DNA of 64,000 nucleotides from Bolinopsis microptera (GCF_026151205.1 NC_087076.1:15460419-15524418), one strand, 5' to 3'; shown: positions 12,801 to 24,803, counted from the stretch's first letter. Translations and numbers: made by a program. The notes: generated by a model from the letters alone, not told the origin.

Positions 12801-15800
12801 ATTCAACTTTTTCTGTTTTCTTATATATTTTCTTGTTAATTTTGTTCTGTGTTTATTTACAAATTTTGTGCGATGAGCCTAGCTCGCCATCTCGCATGAA
12901 TCTTGACCTGGGCCTTCCCGGTACTCCCGAAACTTAAAATTTTGTTAAGGATTTCACCTTTTTCAAAGTAGAGTGCACAAAATGAGGAAAAAGTCGCAAT
13001 GCTTTTTAAAGTGCAACCATAAATTTGTACATAGGATGAAGTGAAAATATTCAGCAGTTGTGATTTGAAAAAACGAAGTGCCAGGCTCAAGCAGAATATG
13101 ACTTATGAGCAATTAAACTGAGTGCCAAAAATCAGCAAACCATTTTAACCTCCAATTGACTAATTCCATTGATTTCGCCATATTTAGCTCAAATATTGTT
13201 CACATTACACTAGTAGATTGGAGTGAGTAACTGTTTTCAGCATTTTAACGGCCAGGTACGGTAGCGCAGTTGGTTAGCCAGCTTTGCAATCGTGAGGTTG
13301 CGGGTTCAAATCCCACTGCCTGCCTGGTCGTGGGGTGAGTGTCGTTGACATTCAGCTAAGGATCGTGAGTGGTCTATGCAGCCCCCCGGTCTACTCAGCC
13401 GAATACTCGAGAAATCGGGTGTGAGGGTTAAATGAGGAGCTGCACATTGCAGCAAAGTCTCGGGCGAAGAAAGTATGGTACACACTACCTTAACCGTCAC
13501 TGGCTAAAAACAAATCCTTCGGCTTCCTGTAATTGGCTGGTTGCACTTGTGTAACAATATGGCTGTTGGAATACTCCGAAGTAAAATAAGTGTCTAGATT
13601 TTTTTAAAAAGTCATTATTAGCAATTCCAGTAAGTGACCGAATTCAGCAAAAAGTCATTTTTATATCTGAATACGACTGCTCTATTGCTTGATGGTTCTT
13701 GTCAAAATGTTAAAAAGATCAAGGCGTGACTGTGTTTTTTTCTGGATAAGATAATCTTTGGTTGTGTCTTTAAACTAATTCGTACATGTCTATGTGCCAG
13801 CCATCAGCAAAAAGTCACACATGTATCAGCTTGAAATTTAATTTTTTTAAATTGATGAAATAAGTATCGAAATTTCAGTTCTCTTTTTCAGTCATGAGTA
13901 TCCTTAAATTGAAAAATTGACTTTTAGATTGAAGGTGCCATTAATCAGTTAAAAGAAGGCTTGAACTCTGTATTGCTTACACTCAATTATGTCCCGAGTG
14001 CCCAAATTCAGTATATCAGTCATATAGATAGATGATGTAAAAAGACAAAAATTGTCTATTTCTTGATCCATGGGTGTACTAGTGTTAGTTTTTAAACTTT
14101 TCGAAATAGATGCTTAAAAGCATCTATTTCGAAAAGTAATGTGTTCATAAAGGGGTCAAAAACAGATAATAATATTAGAGTGCCACTAATCAGCTGTAGT
14201 GACTGCTGCAGCCACCGTGGGAATTACCAACTATTGTAAGTCAATATCAGCATTATCATCTCAAACCACCGAATTGTTTATGTTGCAGATACGAATCTTA
14301 GTTTAGTTATATCCTGAAAATTTTAACAGCATATGTGTCCTGAAAATCAGTAAAAAGTGACTAATTTGACAGAAATAGTCATTCTTACTGCTAAATGGCA
14401 CTCTTTTTAGTTCAGAATATTGTTTGAGGGAGCGGTGTGCCTTTTTTGTTTAATGTGGCACAATTTTGTTGCACTGTGTGCCATTATTCAGCTTAAAATG
14501 ACTTCTTTTTCTAGGCATATACCAATGGTAGATCACATAAAATGTTAGCTTTGTAAGCAGTGTTGTGATAACCTGCTATAACTAACTTAAAACTGGTACA
14601 ATGAACTTCAAACATCAAAAGTATGAACAAAATTTCCATGATGAACATGATATTGTTGTCAGAAATCTACTTTATCGTGCCAATAATCAGCAAAAAGTCA
14701 TTTCTATAAAGATTTTAAGCTAATAATATTATTTTTAAAATGACTTTTTGCTGAATTAAAACACACAATATCGTTAGATTTTGTAAAGGATCATCTTGAT
14801 GAACCTGCTTTAAATGCTGTCAGACATCAATTGTATACCTTACTCGGGAATATTATAGCGGGTTAATTTATGACTGGGAAAATTAATGACCGGGAAAAAT
14901 ATGGCGGACTTTCCCAAAACCCGCCAAATTATCCCGGTCATGTATTTACCGGTGGCCGACCTTTCAAGTTTTTTTTTCAGAGGTAAACAAATTTTCAACC
15001 GAAATTTCTGTTTTTGTTACTTGTTAAAGAAGTTATTTGAATTTACAGTTATTGATATTACTCAGAAATAGAAAAAAAAGACACGTCTAATTAATGGAAA
15101 ATAAATCTAAGCAATAATAAGTCAAATCTTCATTAAAGCGTATTCTCATTCTCATTATCGCTAATGTCCCCTCCATTATCATTATTGATATCCCCCTGCT
15201 GCTGACCGTCAAATTCGAAGTTGTATTGTTGTCTTAACAAGACTTTCATTTTGTCCGCTAATGGGCCTACTGCTCTGAAGGTCAGCCGGAGCTTAAGATA
15301 TATATTATTTATTATTATTATTTTCGTTTTCTTCTATAACATATAAATTGTTTTCTTCTCTACGATTCACTGATTCATGGGCAAGATAAGTGAGAATCAC
15401 GGTCCACCCTGAAATCTGATTTTTATAACCAAATTGTGATTTTTATAACGAAATTATGGTAGCAACCGCCAATAAAGTTGCAGCCCTCCATCCACTGCTT
15501 CAAAAGTCTTCTCTAGCACATATGAGACTTCAGGTAAAATATGATGATCACCACCCCCTTGGAACCCCATAATCTGAGTCGGCGGGTTTTTTTATGACTG
15601 GTAAAATTTTTGACCGGGAAAAATATGGCGGAATCTTCCAAAACCCACCACTTTATCCCGGTTATAATATTCCCGAGTAAGGTAGTGCCAATATTCAGCA
15701 AAGAGTCATTTCTTTTGAATTTTTAATCGTGATGAATTTGACCTAAAAATTACTTTTTACTGAAAACTGACACACTCTTAATTTGATTTTCGAACAGAAT

Positions 15801-18800
15801 GCTGTTAAGCAGACTTAATCTTGACAGTATGATTGAAAAACGTTCTAATTTTTTTCTGTCTAGCTACTGCAATTAAAAAAAACTCAATTGTTATTTTGTG
15901 AGTGAATTGTTACTGAATACATGCACACAATAGGTTTTTCCTAGGTTACATTATTACAGACCAACGTTTCTTGAAAGTTGTTACAATTCATTCACAATCT
16001 GATTAAAAGTATTGGCCTTGTACTACCCCTTCAACCAAACTAAAAATTTTACCAAACAAATGACTTTTCGTTTATTTTGAGCACAGTTCAAGTATTCGAT
16101 TCCTACAAAAATCCAAATATTCTTTGAATAATTCTGAGACATAATCTGAATTTTGAACAGAAAAGTCGCAAAATTCAGTTTTTTATGGGCGTTTTAAACG
16201 TTATAGTCCAAAATGCTGAAAACTGGCACTGCATTGGTACTATATTATGACATATTAACTACCTTACTCGGGAATATTATGACTGGGATAAAGTGGTGGG
16301 TTTTGGAAAATTCCGCCATATTTTTTTACCGGTCATTAATTTTCCCAGTCATAAATTAACCCGCTAAAATATTCCCGAGTAAGGTAACTAATGGATTTTT
16401 CTTACAGGGCCAGTTAAGATTGAAGGCATTTCTGTGCAACACTTTCTAGTTACTAGTCATTTAACTTTCACTGTCAAAAGTGTCATGGCACTCAAAGTCA
16501 TTTTCACCACACTTAAAAAAAACGTGTCCTTAACCATTGGATTGATCAACGGCCTGAAAAATTTCATATCTCTAATTCAATTTTAACATGGTTTTGGTGA
16601 TTGTACTGCATTGTACTGCATTGTACTGCATTGTACTGCATTTTACTGTATTGTACTGTATTGTACTGTATTGTACTGTATTGTACTGTATTGTATTGTA
16701 TTGTATTGTATTGTACTGTATACAGTATTGTACTGACTACTGTAAACAAGGGCAGTGAACAGTTCACTGCCCTTGTTTACAGTAGTCAGTACAATACTGT
16801 ATACAGTAAACTATTCGATGACCCAGTAGAGAAATCTAAGAACTTTCCAAATTATCGAAATAATTAATTTTTTCCCCATTTTAGCAAATTCCGAAACTTC
16901 ATGTATTCCAACATCACACAGGTAAAGATTGTTATGTAAAAGAACAGAGTGGATTCCTCAAGTACACCTGCAATACCGGAATAAGCAGCAATTTATTCCT
17001 CAAGTGCCACAACACTGATGAATACTACGAATATGAGGAGCGTTTGGGTAGTGTGAATTTGAAGGGACAGATCTGTTCGGATGACACAAACTTTTATCAG
17101 TTTTGTGGGATAGAAAAACCACGATTTAAGCTTAAGAATGATGAGGGTCTCTGTGGTGACGTCCTGTGCATGATCGGTCATAACAATATTCTGACTACAC
17201 TCGACACAATTAGGTATACGGGTAGACATTGTGATGGTAAACCTGATTGTATTAATACTGACCTGGATGAAAAAGGATGCCCTGATCTTACTAACATGAC
17301 CACCTTATTGAGTGGTACTAAGGTTCAAACCAGGCTGGTCTGTGATGATGTCTGTGATACATTGGGTTGTGAAGATGAGGCTATCTGTAACGGATACCAA
17401 TATGGCATGTGGTGTAAAAAGAAAGTACTATACTTGAAAGGAGAAGGAATCTACTATGTTTCACTATCTACAATATGTGATGGACGGGTAGAATGTGTAG
17501 ACGGGGAGGACGAAGCAAACTGTACCGTGACAAATGAGTCAGTGTACACTTGTGAAAATGTATTGACACATCGTATCGTTCCAATTCACAATTATACTAG
17601 ATGTTCAGTTATAGATATCCGTTCCGGTTGGGCGGAGATTTGCATAGATTATTGCTCAGAATATTTAACAGATTATTGCACACATTTTGCAGAACAGACA
17701 AATTGCTCTGACCCTAACAGGGTGGGTATCTCTTGTCAGATAAACGGATACATGTCTACAGTTTCAAAGTACATGATTTGTTTTGGTGAGAAAATATGCG
17801 ATGATAACATTGAAAACATCTGTTTGGAGCCATCATTTTATTGCCATGTGCACAAACATCTGATGTGTGACGGAAGAGTAGACTGTGACAATAAAGAAGA
17901 TGAAACACATTTTATCTGTGACCAACAGACCCAACAAAAATGTAAAAGGCGTGTTGGACGAGCAGACGAATTGACAATACCACTCTCTTGGTTAGAAGAT
18001 GGAGTGCTGGACTGTATCGATGGTAAAGATGAGGAGACCATCTGGCCCACTTGTGGAAAAGATATATCATCGAGATTTGTCAAAGTTGAAGAAAACTGTC
18101 AAAATGTCCTTCTCTGTCCATGGAGTGAACCCAGTTTTGTGGAACTAAGAGATCTTTGTGATGGACTTGAAACCTGTGGAAATGAGAATAAAGTCTGCTC
18201 TGAGGCCCGAAGTAATCTAAGAATTTCCACATCTGTTTTGACAAGCGATAACGGTTTGAGTAAACGTCTCTCGTTTTGCCTAAAAGGATTAAAAAACAAT
18301 GTACATCTTAAGGACTGCACAACGTTTCCAAAATTCATCTTCCCAAATCACCGTTTTTTTGGAGTAGCAGATAGAACTTCAGTCATCCTACCGGCAGAAA
18401 TTCAAAGTTGTGACCACATGTTTGGAGAGCTGTACGTGTACACCAGTTGTACTCACAATTGTATCAGCTCTCCTTGTCCATTGAAAAACATTCCTAGATA
18501 CGAGGTGTGTCCTGAACAATACCCAAATAGGATCGGAACTGTAGCTAACAATAAATACCTAGCATTTTTCACAAAATCATTCGGAAATTTCTACACAAAC
18601 AGATATTTTGTTTGTGACAACAAGATCAAGTGTATTGATTACTCGAAAGTTTGTAATCTTGTGGATGATTGTGGAGATGGTTCAGACGAGGAATCCTGTA
18701 CTAACCATTTTAAATGCAACGCAACAGGACATTACATACCCAAAACCAGTAAGTGTGATGGATTATTTGATTGTTTGGACTTATCTGATGAATGCAATGT

Positions 18801-20316
18801 CGATTGTTCAAGAAATATTCTAGAGGGTTCAGTTTTAAACGTTATTTCGTGGTTAGTAGGAGTTATAGCTATCGTAGCTAACCTTATCATTATTTTGAAA
18901 AGTGCGCCAACCTTAACTAGATGCAAGACAACAGTTGCTTTTATAAACAAATCGCTTGTCATTGCAATATCGGTCGGAGACTTGTTTGTCGGTTGTTACC
19001 TATTCATAATCGCAATCTATGACGGGATCATCTTTGGAGAAGATTATTGCCCCAAACAAATCAATTGGATTACAAGCATCGACTGCTCAAAAATCGGTGT
19101 TCTTAGCACCGTAGGGTCTCAACTCTCACTATTTGCCATGTGTGGTCTGAGCCTTAGCCGAATCTATGGAATATACCATTCTATGAGAATGCCGGGAAAA
19201 GTGACCTGGCTATTTTCGTTGCAATTCGTAGTGAGTTTGATAATCATGATCGCATCATCACTGAGCATCGCTGTCATTCCGATTATTGGCAAATTTCAGG
19301 ACTTCTTTGTCAACGGTGTAAACTTTGCAAAAGATCTAAAAGTATTTATAGGCACGCCAAACAAGCAGAAAATTTCAGCAGTCCTTGAATCGTACTACGG
19401 AAGAATGTTGGACACTGAATTGAGTTGGAAAATGATTTATAAAATGGTCAATGAAATGTATTCTCACGATTTTGAATACCCAGACCACACGACAAAGATT
19501 CCGAGGGTTGATTTCTATGGAAACGATGGGGTCTGCTTGTTTAAATATTTTGTAAAAAACGATGACCCACAAAGAATTTTCGTGTGGACCATCCTTGCTT
19601 TAAACTTTGTGTGCTTCATATTGATTACAGTTTCGTATTTGGTGATTGGCTGCATTTCTCAGAAATCATCTGTTATTGTAGGACAGGCTGACACCTATGA
19701 GCAGAATTCCCAACGGCTTACAAAAATGGACCGAAAAATCTCCATTATAATCACAACTGATTTCTTTTGCTGGATCCCCTTTATAGTGATCTGTGTGCTA
19801 CACTCCCTTGAAGTGTTGGATGCAACTCCTTGGTATAGCATAGTCTCCGTCATCATCCTCCCGATCAACTCAGTCATTAATCCTCTGATTTATGACAACA
19901 CTTTGGTCATCCTGATCATCACCCCTTTCCGGAGAGTTATAAGCTTTATTACCAGAAAAAATGTTTACCAAACGCTAACAGGGACATTTAGAAGAGTAAC
20001 ACCGACTTTTGTACGATCATTAACAAAAATATGGAGAAGATCAACCACTGCCGAAATTGTTGAATTTGAGTTAGGTGAAATTAAAACAGCAGAGCCAATA
20101 ATTGGAGAAGAGCCAATAATTGGAGAAGAGTCAATAATTGGAGAAGAACCAATAATTGGAGAAGAGCCAATAATTGGAGAAGAGCCAATAATTGGAGAAG
20201 AGCCAATAATTGGAGAAGAGCCAATAATTGGACAAGAGCCAATAATTGGAGAAGAAGGAATTGAAAAACTTTGTCAGACTCCCACGCAGCAACGAATCAA
20301 GAACACTGCTGTTTGA
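9855..20316 (+). CDS. LDLa-rich 7TM receptor, copy A (GRL101-like GPCR)
   Basis: Proposed exons: 9855-9924 (signal peptide [19 protein letters not shown]), 10721-10780 ([17 protein letters not shown]), and 16922-20316, all joined in phase 1, giving about 1174 residues. The large exon encodes a Cys-rich ectodomain with several LDL-receptor class A modules ([76 protein letters not shown]). A seven-helix domain follows, starting near [20 protein letters not shown] divergent SRI replaces DRY after TM3, the second extracellular loop is long, and TM7 has [10 protein letters not shown]. The cytoplasmic tail ends in nine EPIIGE-type hexapeptides. Such receptors sit in the plasma membrane; the ligand is unknown. 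Compared with copy B it lacks two LDLa exons, and its third-exon acceptor is ambiguous (see findings), so function of the N-terminus is uncertain. Confidence 0.85.
11546..12148. repeat. Foldback element with ~220-bp diverged inverted arms
   Basis: Left arm 11546-11775 and right arm 11928-12148 are inverted copies. For example cccattttttatgaccatcg on the left corresponds to cgatggtcataaaaaatggg on the right. Mismatches and small indels are scattered. The central loop (about 150 bp) is unrelated. The whole region 11348-12920 is absent from copy B, where the flanks are joined (…gaacccccttcccggtactcccg at 30040-30065), so this is part of an insertion into a receptor-gene intron. No coding content. 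Confidence 0.75.
12149..12948. other. Rest of the copy A specific intron insertion
   Basis: No gene seen. The segment ends at about 12920, where homology to copy B resumes with ggtactcccgaaactt, only a few bases before the TTAA target of the next transposon. Confidence 0.4.
13255..13512 (+). mobile_element. tRNA-derived SINE
   Basis: The head has Pol III internal promoter boxes: box A-like tagcgcagttggttagc and box B gggttcaaatcccact. The putative acceptor strands ccaggta and tgcctgg pair, but the anticodon stem does not form, so this is not a functional tRNA. The body that follows (cagccgaatactcgagaaat and the region around it) has a diverged relative near 30325-30390 in copy B. It sits inside the TTAA element E1. 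Confidence 0.7.
14096..14137. repeat. Perfect 20-bp-arm palindrome
   Basis: Arms acttttcgaaatagatgctt (14096-14115) and its exact reverse complement (14118-14137) with a 2-bp loop, inside E1. Confidence 0.9.
14838..15682. mobile_element. TA-flanked MITE, ccttactcggga family
   Basis: Ends read ccttactcgggaatattat and its inverse, flanked by TA on both sides. Internal blocks of the form gaccgggaaaaatatggcgg and cccggt occur near both ends. No coding frame. Nested in E1. Confidence 0.8.
16262..16384. mobile_element. Short TA-flanked MITE, same ccttactcggga family
   Basis: A 123-bp copy with ends ccttactcgggaatattat, TA on both flanks, and nearly the whole length forming a hairpin. Nested in E1 close to its right end. 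Confidence 0.85.
16604..16808. repeat. 10-bp minisatellite running into a near-perfect 95-bp palindrome
   Basis: About eleven units of the type ttgtactgca / ttgtactgta / ttgtattgta cover 16604-16715. The last units merge into an exact inverted repeat with 47-bp arms (16714-16760 and 16762-16808) and a single central base. It lies 113 bp upstream of the large receptor exon of copy A. Copy B has no equivalent at this place. Confidence 0.92.
20092..20253 (+). repeat. 18-bp coding minisatellite, 9 units (EPIIGE tail, copy A)
   Basis: Nine tandem units of gagccaataattggagaa encode EPIIGE hexapeptides in the receptor tail; variants ESIIGE and EPIIGQ occur. The paralogue has eight units with a variant EPIIGK. 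Confidence 0.95.
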
Positions 20317-20977
20317 TAGGGTAACAGAGTCGTCCCTTAATCGGCGAGTAGAGCCCGATAGAGTTCTTGTATCGATATTCTTACGATCTTGTTTAAATTA
20401 TAGAGGTTACAGGGGGGGGGGGGGGGGGGGGGGGCAAATGTCAGTACACATACGTTGGGTCTTATACCACCGCTGTGTTTTATATTTGAGAGTTGTTGCT
20501 TTACAGATGGCATACTGTACGTACTTTTTCGAGGATTACGTCACCAAAATTTGAAAATTCGATTTTTGGGGGCCACACCCAATCAAAATAGAATCGCTTA
20601 TACTCGTGTTTGTGAAAATGTTAGAGACTCCGTTGTAACATAATATTGCAATAGGTCATTTAATCCGGAACATAATCTGAAAAAATGGTGCGAAACGGAT
20701 TTAAAATGGCGAAGTTACCAAGCAAACTTGATTGGGTAATCAATGATTACCCAATTACGACACCGTAATTGGGCTCTCTGCACGATTCCCATAATGCTGA
20801 TCTAGCCTCAACCCAATCACCTGATCACATGTAATGAACAAACTCGTTATGCGTCATATCTCGGTCATCTGAGAAACTCTTATTTTTTCAGGACAAACTT
20901 AATTTAAGGACACGTTCATTTGAGTTTGAGGATATTGGTAAATATAAGTGACCCTATTAAAAGGCACAGTGTAGTTG

Positions 20978-22925
20978 ACTTTGTCACACTATGAAATTAC
21001 ACAAACCCTTGATGGTTAGGATAATCGTTTCATCCTCTAGGCTAACTTTGTCACTTAACAATATCTTAATCAGGTGATAAGATATCGCTTAAATACGGCC
21101 GGCACGGAAATGGTTACATTGTCACACTATAAACATGTGACGGAGTAAATATGGACCCCTTGCTGCCGTTTTTGACCAAATCTTTGAGTGTCCAGTTGAT
21201 TGGATGGGTACATATGACCATTACCTACATATTTGACGACTTTTTTCGTTAGATGGTGCACTCAGGTTTACTCTGTCACACATTTAAGAAAGCATGTGAA
21301 GAATGTTTAGGGCACCCTGATAAGCAATGCTGAGTAGTGTAGGTTTATTTGATGGCCTGGAAGTGCTAGGAATTGTTATTATATCATATAGTCGTAAGGA
21401 ATTAAAACACAGAAGGCACAAACAAGTTTACTTTGTCACATAATCTTGATGATATCTGAACATGTGTGAAATTAAACAAATAATGATATACCAGCTTAAA
21501 CCCCTTATATTACATACTATGGATCAAACAACACTGCTAGTACCACGCACCAGTCACATAAATCATTATCGGGTGGCAATATGTTAACAGTGTCACAATT
21601 AAACTACCGCAACATGGTCAAAAATAGGGTAATTTCGTCACAAAAAAATTATTATAACTCTGTTAGCTCCTTGCTGGCAAAATAACTAGTTCATTGATGA
21701 TAAAGTTACATAGTATTCTAATACTCTAATAGAAGTATAGCTCTTCAAAATAGGGGCAAGACATGTTTACTTTGTCACATCAGTTATTATAAGAGTTGGG
21801 TAATCGTCATCAGATTAACAGATCTTTTTCGTAGTTTAGATCGATTAATATAGGCAATAAAGCATCCTATGCCAATTTTAACACACTATCTTGATATTTT
21901 TGTGGCAGGGAAAGTTAATTTTGTCACATGTTCAGCGTCTTTGACAAATTAATCTAAAATTGTTAAACTTGAGCCCTGATGTTCTAGAAAATATTCTACC
22001 AATCGTTTCTGAAAGAATGCTGAATTCTAATAGAATTATAGATCTTCAAAATAGGGGCAAGACATGTTTACTTTGTCACATCAGTTACTATTTATAGAGT
22101 TAGGTAATCGTCATCAGATTAACAGATCTTTTTCGTAGTTTGGATTGATTTATATAGGTAATAAAGCAGCCTATGCTAATTTTTACACTCTATCTTGAAA
22201 TTGTTGGGGCACGAAAAGTCAATTTTGTCACATTTTTAGTGATTTTGATAAATTTAACCTAAAATTGTTAAACTTGAGCTCTGATGTTCTGGACAATATT
22301 CTACCGATTTTTGTCTGAAAGAATGTTGAATGCTAATAGAGTCATAGAATATATAGATCTTCAAAATAGGGGCAAGACATGTTTACTTTGTCACATCAGT
22401 TATTATAAGAGTTATTATAAGAGACTATTTCATTCTATAATCATTATTTTTAACCTACGTATTTACGATTTCGTATCATTTTTTGTGACAATGTAAACAC
22501 TGATCTTAACTTGCATCAACTACATTGTCATCAAAATTTTCCCGCCTTTCAAACCAAAATCAGATATAAATAATTCGCCCAAAATTTAAAATTCCAAATA
22601 TTGTGACGGAATTTACCTCATTTCCCAATAACCGAGTGCCTTTTTAGCTAACTATTCGAAACAACATATTTTAGGGCTTTGATTGGTAGATCAACCATCA
22701 AATAATGAGTTAAAAGGTTTTTGAGGACATCTCATAGTAGAGTAGAGGTATGGTATTCTGAGTGTGACAAAGTTACCCAAATATTGCCTTGTAACCGTTC
22801 GATCCGTGCCCTTTAACCAATGTTGTATCATAATTGTTAGATTGACCTAATATTCTATATTTCAGACCAAGGAATGATAATTAGACAACTGCAGTTAACT
22901 AAGTCACACAAAATGTGACATTTGA
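20978..22925. repeat. Satellite-like array, ~155-bp period, TTTGTCACA box
   Basis: Copies of ttacttTGTCACA lie at about 20980, 21047, 21118, 21272, 21432, 21590, 21771, 21920, 22072, 22224 and 22387. From 21118 onward the spacing is 149-181 bp. Between 21743 and 22403 two alternating variants (aggggcaagacatgtttact and aaagtcaattttgtcacat types) give a ~302-bp dimeric unit. After about 22450 the box appears in the opposite orientation (tgtgaca near 22484, 22601, 22763, 22914). The array is the left half of E2. Confidence 0.85.
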
Positions 22926-23083
22926 ACCATTATAGTGCCTAACAAAGTAACAACAATAGATTTTCTTTCTGAGCAGTGCATATGGGAGTATGGGTTACGT
23001 GGCTAATGTTCAGAACTTCTGAACGTGCTAGGTTAATAGATGTCAAAATTAAGCCACTATCGTCGAAAACGCTATCATTTTTC

Positions 23084-24719
23084 GGTTCTTTTGCGATAGT
23101 CAAAACGCGACAACTAGCGCTGGATGGCGACAACTAGCGCTATCCAGCGCTAGTTGTCGCCATCCAGCGCTAGTTGTCGCTATCCAGCGCTGGATAACGC
23201 TGGCCAGCGCGAAATATATATGTTCGATAATTGTCGCTATCCAGCGCTAGTTGTCGCCATCCAGCGCTAGTTGTCGCCATCCAGCGCTAGTTGTCGCTAT
23301 CCAGCGCTAGTTGTCGCTGGCTATGCGACACTGTCGCACGCGATAGTTTGCGATGGCCAGCGCAACTGGCCATCGCAGAAAACAGTTCGATAACTAGCGC
23401 TGGATGGCGACAACTAGCGCTGGATAGCGACAACTAGCGCTGGCCAGCGCTGGCCATCGATATCCAGCGCAAAATTTTTGCGCTATTACTCGTCAGCTAG
23501 CGCTAACCAGCGCTGGCCAGCGCTAGCCAGCGCTAGCCAGCGCTAACCAGCGCTAACCAGCGCTAACCAGCGCTAGCCAGAGCTAGCCAGAGCTAACCAG
23601 CGCTAGCCAGCGCTGGCCAGCGCTAGCTGACGAGTAATATCGCAACTATATTGCGCTGGCCAGCGCTGGCTGACGAGTAATACTAATATCGAGCGTGCTA
23701 AATCACTCTACAGTCGATCTTCGAGATTGTTCTAAAAGGGCCCCCGATGGTTGTGTCCAACTTCAATCGATGTATTTTCGGACGCTAATTCCGAATCAAC
23801 CCCCATGGGGCCATGGGCCCATGACATAGGGTTAAAATGCTCTCCTGACGAGATATTGGCGAAAAACTGTACATGTATCGATCACGTGATATGACCGTAT
23901 AAGGAAGTTAGTCTAATTTCTCGTTATTGTTAGGGTTTCAGCATATGTTTTTGTTAAGGATTGGGTTAGGGTTAGGGTTGGGATCAAATTAGACTTAGAG
24001 GGTTGGGGTTTCGAAAAGTCGTTCAGAACCAGCTAGAGTCAGAGAATGGATTAAAAAAGGCACGTGACAGTCAAGTGTAAAGTGATTAATCATCATCCGA
24101 GTAATATCGCAAGTATATGATTTTGATACATTGCGCTGGCTAGCGCTGGTTACCGCTGGCTAGCGCTGGCTAACACTGGCTAGCGCTGGCTAGCGCTGGA
24201 TAGCGACAACTAGCGCTGGCTAGCGCTGGATAGCGACAACTAGCGCTGGCCAGCGCTGGTTAGCGCTAGCTGACGAGTAATAGCGCAAAAATTTTGCGCT
24301 GGATATCGATGGCCAGCGCTGGCCAGCGCTGGCTATCGCTTAGCGCTGGCCAGCGCTGGCCAGCGCTAGTTGTCGCTATCCAGCGCTAGTTGTCGCCATC
24401 CAGCGCTAGTTATCGAACTGTTTTCTGCGATGGCCAGTTGCGCTGGCCATCGCAAACTATCGCGTGCGACAGTGTCGCATAGCCAGCGACAACTAGCGCT
24501 GGATAGCGACAACTAGCGCTGGATGGCGACAACTAGCGCTGGATGGCGTCAACTAGCGCTGGATAGCGACAATTATCGAACATATATATTTTGCGCTGGC
24601 CAGCGTTATCCAGCGCTGGATAGCGACAACTAGCGCTGGATGGCGACAACTAGCGCTGGATAGCGCTAGTTGTCGCCATCCAGCGCTAGTTGTCGCGTTT
24701 TGACTATCGCAAAAGAACC
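23084..24719. repeat. Large palindrome of AGCGCTGG-type units (foldback)
   Basis: Left arm 23084-~23685 and right arm ~24098-24719 are inverted copies, nearly identical over their outer several hundred bases (ggttcttttgcgatagtcaa at the left end, its inverse at the right). Each arm is built from short units such as ccagcgctagttgtcgcca and gctggccagcgctagccag, themselves internally palindromic at AGCGCT. The ~410-bp spacer is unique sequence and includes ggttagggttagggttggg near 23963. GC content is far above the surroundings. Confidence 0.9.
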
Positions 24720-24803
24720 CATTTTTCTTTACCAATATCCTCAAACTCAAATGAACGTGTCCTTAAATATCAAATAACGGAGTAGTTCGCTGTTTATTAG
24801 TCT

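Larger units (their letters stand above)
12949..16529. mobile_element. TTAA-flanked non-autonomous DNA transposon (E1)
   Basis: Copy B reads attttgTTAAccattt at 30075-30090. Copy A carries TTAA at 12945-12948 and again at 16530-16533, with 3581 bp between, so this is an insertion with TTAA target duplication, as in piggyBac and Kolobok superfamilies. Ends read ggatttcacc on the left and, inverted, ggacacgttt on the right. No transposase frame is present. The interior has a degenerate motif gtgccaataatcagcaaaaa with agtcattt, recurring about every 130-200 bp (13122, 13644, 13794, 13935, 14180, 14478, 14677, 15685) and inverted copies nearer the right end (14738, 15748, 16213, 16484). A SINE and two small MITEs are nested inside. 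Confidence 0.85.

Noticed and set aside
13260..13335. Candidate tRNA gene with box A and box B
   Set aside because: Acceptor strands pair but the anticodon stem does not, and a SINE body follows; it is a tRNA-derived SINE head.
16564..16867. Tyr/Cys/Ile-rich frames on both strands
   Set aside because: They are translations of the 10-bp minisatellite and the palindrome next to it.
23963..23981. Telomere-type repeat ggttaggg inside the large palindrome spacer
   Set aside because: Only about three units; too short to argue for an interstitial telomere or chromosome end.
23100..24700. CRISPR-like array of regularly spaced palindromic repeats
   Set aside because: The host is an animal; units are contiguous, of mixed orientation, without unique spacers or cas genes.
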